This document shows, piece after piece, positions 60,041 through 64,000 of a DNA stretch of 64,000 nucleotides (positions within the stretch are counted from its first letter, which is position 1; each line of letters opens with the position of its first letter). The notes below the pieces were generated by a model, which ran no database searches, was not told the origin of the DNA, and worked only from the letters and a program-made list of their open reading frames with translations. The DNA is from Candidatus Poribacteria bacterium (GTDB lineage Bacteria; Poribacteria; WGA-4E; WGA-3G). The stretch covers positions 2,624,856 to 2,688,855 of the forward strand of contig OY282374.1 in the NCBI GenBank assembly GCA_958295815.1. The letters are read 5' to 3'. Position numbers and translations under genes: made by a program.

Positions 60041-61567
60041 TTGGAACGACCCCAAAAATCTATCCGTTGGTGGCCTCTTTATATTCTCGTCTCTCTTGCC
60101 ATTTTAGGGACTGTCATAACATGGATCTCGGATGCTGGTCATCGCCAAGACAAGATTGCCTGGACAGCCTTGATAGTTATTCTCGTTGCCCTTTTCGGAT
60201 TTTTGTGGTTGTTATGCTTTTCTCGGTTGAGATGGCGTGTTAAGATAATCTGCTCTGGCGTAGCTATCTTGGCTCTCCTCCTCGCTGTGAATTTATTCCA
60301 ATTCAAAGGGTTCAGTGGCGACCTTGTTCCAATATTTGAATGGCGGTGGCAAGAAACGCCGTCAACGTTCCAAACCGATTCCAGTAGTGTCGCAGACTCC
60401 CAAACGCACCTAACGGACTATCCGCAATTCCTTGGACAGAACCGAAACGGTGTAGTGACCAGTATCAAACTAAATCTTGACTGGGATACACATCCACCAA
60501 AGTTAGTGTGGCGGAGATCTGTTGGGGCAGGTTGGTCAGGGTTTGCAGTCGTTGGAAACGCAGCTATCACGCAGGAACAGGAGAACGAATTGGAAAAAGT
60601 CGTCTGCTACGACTTACACACCGGTGAGGTCCGCTGGAGTCATCAAGATCCGGCGCGCTACTATACACCACCAGCCGGACTTGGACCACGAGCGACACCA
60701 ACAATCTCCGAAAACAGAGTTTATACTGTCGGTTCTACAGGGATTCTCAACTGTTTGGATTTTCAGACAGGAGAACAAATCTGGACAACAAATATCTTCG
60801 AAGAGAATGGCGCAGAGCCTCCGCCTTGGGGCGTCAGTATTTCTCCGCTCGTCTTGGGTGAACTCGTTATTGTCAGTGCAGGCGGTGCGGTGGCGTATCA
60901 CAGGGAAACAGGTGAAATCGTCTGGACCGGACATAGAACAGATAGTGGTTATAGTTCGCCATTTCTTACTACCTTAGCAGATACTGAACAGATCGTAATT
61001 TTTAACCAAGGTCTCATCACTGCACACGAACCTTGGAGCGGTAAGCTCCTATGGAAGCAACCGTGGCCCACTGTAGAATGTGTTTCGCAACCCGTGCTGC
61101 TCCCGGATGACAAACTTCTCGTTTCAACCGGCTATGGAGTCGGTGCAAAATTATTTCAAATCTCTCGCAACCCTACAGATGAATTCAACGTTGTTATTCT
61201 ATGGGAAACCATATACCTTAAAGCCAAATTCACTAATATAATTTATTATGAAGGCTATCTTTATGGACTTGACGATGGTATATTCGCCTGTATTAATCCA
61301 GTTGACGGCAAACGTCAATGGAAACGCGGTAGGTATGGACATGGTCAAACACTCTTGATCTCTGATGTTCTGCTCGTACTTACCGAATCCGGCGAAGTTG
61401 TTCTTTTAGAACCCGACCCAGACAACCATAGAGAGCATGCACGTTTCACGGCACTCAGGGGTAAAACATGGAATACACCAGCACTCGCCGGTGACTATCT
61501 ACTCGTACGAAACGATCGGGAGGCAGTGTGCTACCAATTGCCGATAAGAGACACCAACGAAGAGTGA
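60041..61567 (+). CDS. Membrane-anchored PQQ-like beta-propeller protein
   Basis: A 508-residue protein. Three hydrophobic helices at the N terminus (WWPLYILVSLAILGTVITWI; IAWTALIVILVALFGFLWLL; VKIICSGVAILALLLAVNLF) are followed by a periplasmic propeller with PQQ-repeat blades (FLGQNRNGVVTSI, VVCYDLHTGEVRWSHQD, NCLDFQTGEQIWTTNI, AYHRETGEIVWTG). These motifs are shared with BamB and quinoprotein-like proteins, but no PQQ-binding residues could be confirmed. The TTG start has AAAGGA 7 nt upstream. Scaffold or sensor role likely. Confidence 0.8.
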   Translation: MERPQKSIRWWPLYILVSLAILGTVITWISDAGHRQDKIAWTALIVILVALFGFLWLLCFSRLRWRVKIICSGVAILALLLAVNLFQFKGFSGDLVPIFEWRWQETPSTFQTDSSSVADSQTHLTDYPQFLGQNRNGVVTSIKLNLDWDTHPPKLVWRRSVGAGWSGFAVVGNAAITQEQENELEKVVCYDLHTGEVRWSHQDPARYYTPPAGLGPRATPTISENRVYTVGSTGILNCLDFQTGEQIWTTNIFEENGAEPPPWGVSISPLVLGELVIVSAGGAVAYHRETGEIVWTGHRTDSGYSSPFLTTLADTEQIVIFNQGLITAHEPWSGKLLWKQPWPTVECVSQPVLLPDDKLLVSTGYGVGAKLFQISRNPTDEFNVVILWETIYLKAKFTNIIYYEGYLYGLDDGIFACINPVDGKRQWKRGRYGHGQTLLISDVLLVLTESGEVVLLEPDPDNHREHARFTALRGKTWNTPALAGDYLLVRNDREAVCYQLPIRDTNEE

Positions 61568-61653
61568 AGCGAGGTTCGCTAATCACAACTTCAGCTTCAA
61601 CCTACCCTCATATCCGCCGAAAGTGGAAAAATGAGAAAGGAGACGACAGTAGC

Positions 61654-62568
61654 ATGTTCGGACGTATACGAAAGTTAAGTACACTTTTAATCTGTTGTAG
61701 CCTCGGATTGTTGCTTCCGATATTGACGTTGTCCGCGGCAACATATCAGAGTACAATCGATTCGCCTCTGGAGGCTAATTTTGAAAGTCATATTAAACGC
61801 AAGCGAAGACAGCAAATCTTGGCTACGACTGACCGTACTAGCTTCGTCGTCTACGATATTTCAAAAAATAAAAAGTTGGTATCAATTAACGAGAATCGGC
61901 AAATGATGGCAGCATCGCTTATTAAGAACTTTGTTATGCTCGCCTATTTCCACGAAGTCAGACACGGACGACAGAGTCACACTTCAGCGAACAAGGGTCA
62001 TCTACAATCTATGATCCAATGGAGTTCAAATCCATCAACGAACTATTTCATCCGACTGCTCGGTGGACCGGCACGCGTGCATCGGATACTTCAAGCCAAC
62101 TACCCCTATTTTAAGCAGACCCGGATCGTTGAATATATCCCTCGAGGCGGACGGACCTATAGAAATATGACCTCGGCGCGTGATCTAAGCATGTTCTGCC
62201 TACAACTATGGAAAAACAGACTCCCTTATTCCGATAAGATGAAGTACTACCTCAAGCTCAAAAACGGGGACTATATCTTTAAACATACATACATTCCTTC
62301 ATCCGTTGCGGTCTATAACAAGACCGGAACTGTCTATGGATTGGTTGGGGATGGTGGTATATTAGTTCTCCGCGACCCAAAAGGCAAACCGAGACCTTAC
62401 GTTTTTATTGGGATGATTGAGGACAGGAGTAAAACAAATCGGAGAAATCGGTGGCAATCCTTCACGACATGGCGAAACCGACGCGCCTATATCTTGCGAA
62501 GACTCTCCGAACAAGCTTATAAGTACATCTATGAAAAGCATTATGGGGGTAGATTAGCACGCCGCTAA
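61654..62568 (+). CDS. Exported class A beta-lactamase-like serine hydrolase
   Basis: A 304-residue exported protein with signal-like RKLSTLLICCSLGLLLPI. Class A beta-lactamase/DD-peptidase signature residues are in order: Ser88-x-x-Lys91 (MAASLIKNF), Ser124/125-Asn126 (QWSSNPSTN), and Lys223-Thr224-Gly225 (VYNKTGTVYG). The Glu166-type residue is not evident, so it may be a penicillin-binding or peptidase-like protein instead of a resistance enzyme. The start is ATG 61654, with AAGGAG about 11 nt upstream; longer frames overlap the preceding gene. Basic C terminus. Periplasmic or surface. Confidence 0.75.
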   Translation: MFGRIRKLSTLLICCSLGLLLPILTLSAATYQSTIDSPLEANFESHIKRKRRQQILATTDRTSFVVYDISKNKKLVSINENRQMMAASLIKNFVMLAYFHEVRHGRQSHTSANKGHLQSMIQWSSNPSTNYFIRLLGGPARVHRILQANYPYFKQTRIVEYIPRGGRTYRNMTSARDLSMFCLQLWKNRLPYSDKMKYYLKLKNGDYIFKHTYIPSSVAVYNKTGTVYGLVGDGGILVLRDPKGKPRPYVFIGMIEDRSKTNRRNRWQSFTTWRNRRAYILRRLSEQAYKYIYEKHYGGRLARR

Positions 62569-62587
62569 CTGCCATACAGGTACCTCT

Positions 62588-63244
62588 ATGCAACGCATCG
62601 TTGACATCGGCAAACGCATCGAACTCGTCTCAATCGACCCGCACTTCCACGACATCACCATTGGTCTCTATCAACAGCAATCTATCAATGCTACCACTGG
62701 AGAAGAGACACCATTTTTTTTGGTACATACCTATAGCCACATCACAGGTGCTGCTGATAGAATTGAAGAGGTTAGGCAGGCAATGCAGACGCTCGGAGGA
62801 ATGCTCAAAACATCTGAGGGTCTACTCTATTTTCCTTGTGGAAGCGCACATCAAGCTGCGTGCCGCCGCGTTTTCTTAGAAGCATGCAAACTCGCGCCAG
62901 GGACACCTATTGAACCCCGTCCTCTAAATATACTTGACAAGAAATCTCGACTTACCATCACGGTTAATTCTGTTGGTGACGGGGTCTATTCTGTCGCAGC
63001 AGATGGTGAGGGCAGGGGTGCTGAGCGACGCATTACTGCGATTGCGGGTGGTCTGATGAAACTCGGAGAGATGGAGGACACTGACACCGATAGCAGAGAT
63101 ACCGTCGCTTTCGGTTGTGCCCACGCCCATGATGCTCTTATCGGGCTTTTGCTCGTTCGCGCTCCGAACGTCAGAATCGTTTTGAGAGAAGAGGAAATGG
63201 GTGCTGCACGTGGCGTACTCTCTGCCCCCAGCCAGCAGCTATAA
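62588..63244 (+). CDS. Hypothetical cytoplasmic protein
   Basis: A 218-residue protein that I do not recognise. It begins MQRIVDIGKRIELVSIDPHF, continues YSHITGAADRIEEVRQAM and CGSAHQAACRRVFLEACK, and has alpha/beta character with many charged residues. It contains a His-Asp-rich start (IDPHFHDITIGLY) and AHAHDALIGLLLVRAP near the end. No signal peptide, no clear Shine-Dalgarno. It lies 19 nt after the beta-lactamase-like gene and may be cotranscribed. Confidence 0.6.
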   Translation: MQRIVDIGKRIELVSIDPHFHDITIGLYQQQSINATTGEETPFFLVHTYSHITGAADRIEEVRQAMQTLGGMLKTSEGLLYFPCGSAHQAACRRVFLEACKLAPGTPIEPRPLNILDKKSRLTITVNSVGDGVYSVAADGEGRGAERRITAIAGGLMKLGEMEDTDTDSRDTVAFGCAHAHDALIGLLLVRAPNVRIVLREEEMGAARGVLSAPSQQL

Positions 63245-63380
63245 AGACTCACTCGGAAACCGCAAGTAGTCAGCCTTCCCCTGCGTCAGTAAGAACGCTT
63301 ACCACCCACACACGCTACACCAACAAACAACAGTTTCCTAAATTGACGTTACATCAGCTTCGCATTTTTTTTCCAACTTA

Positions 63381-63389
63381 TGCTATAAT
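63381..63389 (+). promoter_or_regulatory. Extended -10 promoter for ruvC
   Basis: TGC-TATAAT is a perfect extended -10. No matching -35. It lies about 34 nt before the ATG. The gap 63245-63422 has no gene. Confidence 0.5.
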
Positions 63390-63422
63390 ACAAGAGTAAT
63401 AATAGAAGAGGGGTTTTGAAAA

Positions 63423-63983
63423 ATGAATGTGGTCATCGGTTTTGATTCAGGATTAGCAAATTGCGGATATGGCATCGTCGCACGCGGCGGAAGTGGGTTC
63501 GCGCACTTAGCACATGGCAACATCCGAACCGATTCAAAGACCCCGCATCCAGAACGACTTCTGAAAATCTATCAACACGTCACCGAACTGATAACTGAAT
63601 GGAACCCATCCAAAATCAGTATAGAATCCGTTTATTGGAATCGGAACCAGAAAAGTTGTCTTCCGATCGCTGAGGTGATTGGTGTTTTGCAACTCGCTGC
63701 CGTTCAAAAAGACGTTGAAGTTGTTATGCTTACCCCGCAGTCAGTCAAGTCCGCCGTTACGGGTGTTTCTAATGCCTCCAAAACACAGGTCATGAAAATG
63801 ACACAAAGGCTTCTGGGTATGAAGGAACCCGTGAAACCGAACCATGCCGCTGACGCTTTAGGATGTGCGATCGCAGCATTGTTGAGCAGAAACACCCCAT
63901 CATTAAATACGAATAAAACCGCAGAGATTTTAGAGTCCCGCAGAAAACTCGGACAAAATAGAGTTCTTCAAACAACCAAATAG
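63423..63983 (+). CDS. ruvC: Holliday junction resolvase
   Basis: A 186-residue crossover junction endonuclease. Catalytic acids: Asp8 (IGFDSGLANCG), Glu68 (ISIESVYWNRN), then His141 and Asp144 (NHAADALGCAIA). The His at the third position, rather than Asp, is as in Thermus RuvC. Length is normal, with a short extra C-terminal tail. It resolves Holliday junctions after RuvAB branch migration. G-rich Shine-Dalgarno (GAGGGG) about 10 nt before ATG 63423. RuvA and RuvB are not in the window. Confidence 0.9.
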   Translation: MNVVIGFDSGLANCGYGIVARGGSGFAHLAHGNIRTDSKTPHPERLLKIYQHVTELITEWNPSKISIESVYWNRNQKSCLPIAEVIGVLQLAAVQKDVEVVMLTPQSVKSAVTGVSNASKTQVMKMTQRLLGMKEPVKPNHAADALGCAIAALLSRNTPSLNTNKTAEILESRRKLGQNRVLQTTK

Positions 63984-64000
63984 AGGGCAAAAAGTGCAAA

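Noticed and set aside
61528..61653. Long in-frame start of the beta-lactamase-like gene
   Set aside because: Overlaps the previous gene and would put a basic tail before the signal peptide; ATG 61654 with AAGGAG is better.
1..64000. tRNA, rRNA or CRISPR features
   Set aside because: No cloverleaf-like, rRNA-like or regular repeat-spacer sequence found by eye; a short tRNA could still be missed.

Overview
The window looks like a chromosomal segment from a Candidatus Poribacteria-type bacterium. This is inferred from recall of the families, not from a search. The pointers are secreted beta-propeller proteins ending in a NYPNPFNPETWIPYQL-type C-terminal domain, many phytanoyl-CoA-dioxygenase-like (PhyH) enzymes, Gfo/Idh/MocA oxidoreductases, a ThuA-like protein, LamG and dockerin-like modules, a sulfotransferase, and frequent TTG/GTG starts. 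I see no rRNA, tRNA, CRISPR array, transposase or phage gene.

Layout. 0-5.6 kb: partial cupin and ThuA-like gene (minus), then PhyH, aspartokinase lysC, PhyH and a 2OG-Fe(II) oxygenase (plus). 5.6-12.6 kb: a near-perfect sigma-54 promoter drives two large secreted WD40 proteins; a ThuA/GATase-like exported protein and a TolB-like propeller follow. 12.6-15.2 kb (minus): a tight chain of a putative glycoside-hydrolase-like protein with a dockerin, a 41-codon ORF, a GNAT acetyltransferase and a truncated HAD gene; the first and third lack a normal start codon. 15.3-17.4 kb is a gene graveyard with recognisable remains of Ig-like, OmpA-like and ABC-substrate-binding genes. 17.4-24.8 kb is an unusual envelope cluster: a beta-barrel fused to a TonB C-terminal domain and an Ig-like lipoprotein (plus) face a WD40-Ig-caspase-like protein whose catalytic Cys is Ser, a 27-residue micro-lipoprotein, a barrel-like protein and a lipoprotein (minus). 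24.8-27.4 kb: AT-rich gene-free DNA, a frameshifted gene, a LamG protein and a MITE-like element. 27.5-30 kb (minus): HAD hydrolase, Gfo/Idh oxidoreductase, sulfotransferase. 30.2-33.5 kb: orphan branched-chain-amino-acid-type binding lipoprotein and two tandem Ldh_2 dehydrogenases. 33.7-44.4 kb: four tandem secreted HAF-repeat paralogues. 44.5-64 kb: mostly housekeeping (thrC, higBA-type toxin-antitoxin, MDR dehydrogenase, hemW, truA, HD protein, PhyH, Gfo/Idh, murA, hisD, DUF1028, SDR, PQQ-like propeller, class A beta-lactamase-like protein, ruvC).

Across the window runs a family of short intergenic palindromes (core GGGGTT-N3-AACCCC or GGCGAGGT-N3-ACTTCGCC), once inside a coding region, plus two inverted heptamer-repeat elements. 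The best candidates for something undescribed are the 17.4-24.8 kb envelope cluster with its pseudo-caspase, the shared C-terminal tail (TTxWxxIKIR-like) on three otherwise unrelated exported proteins, and the palindrome family.
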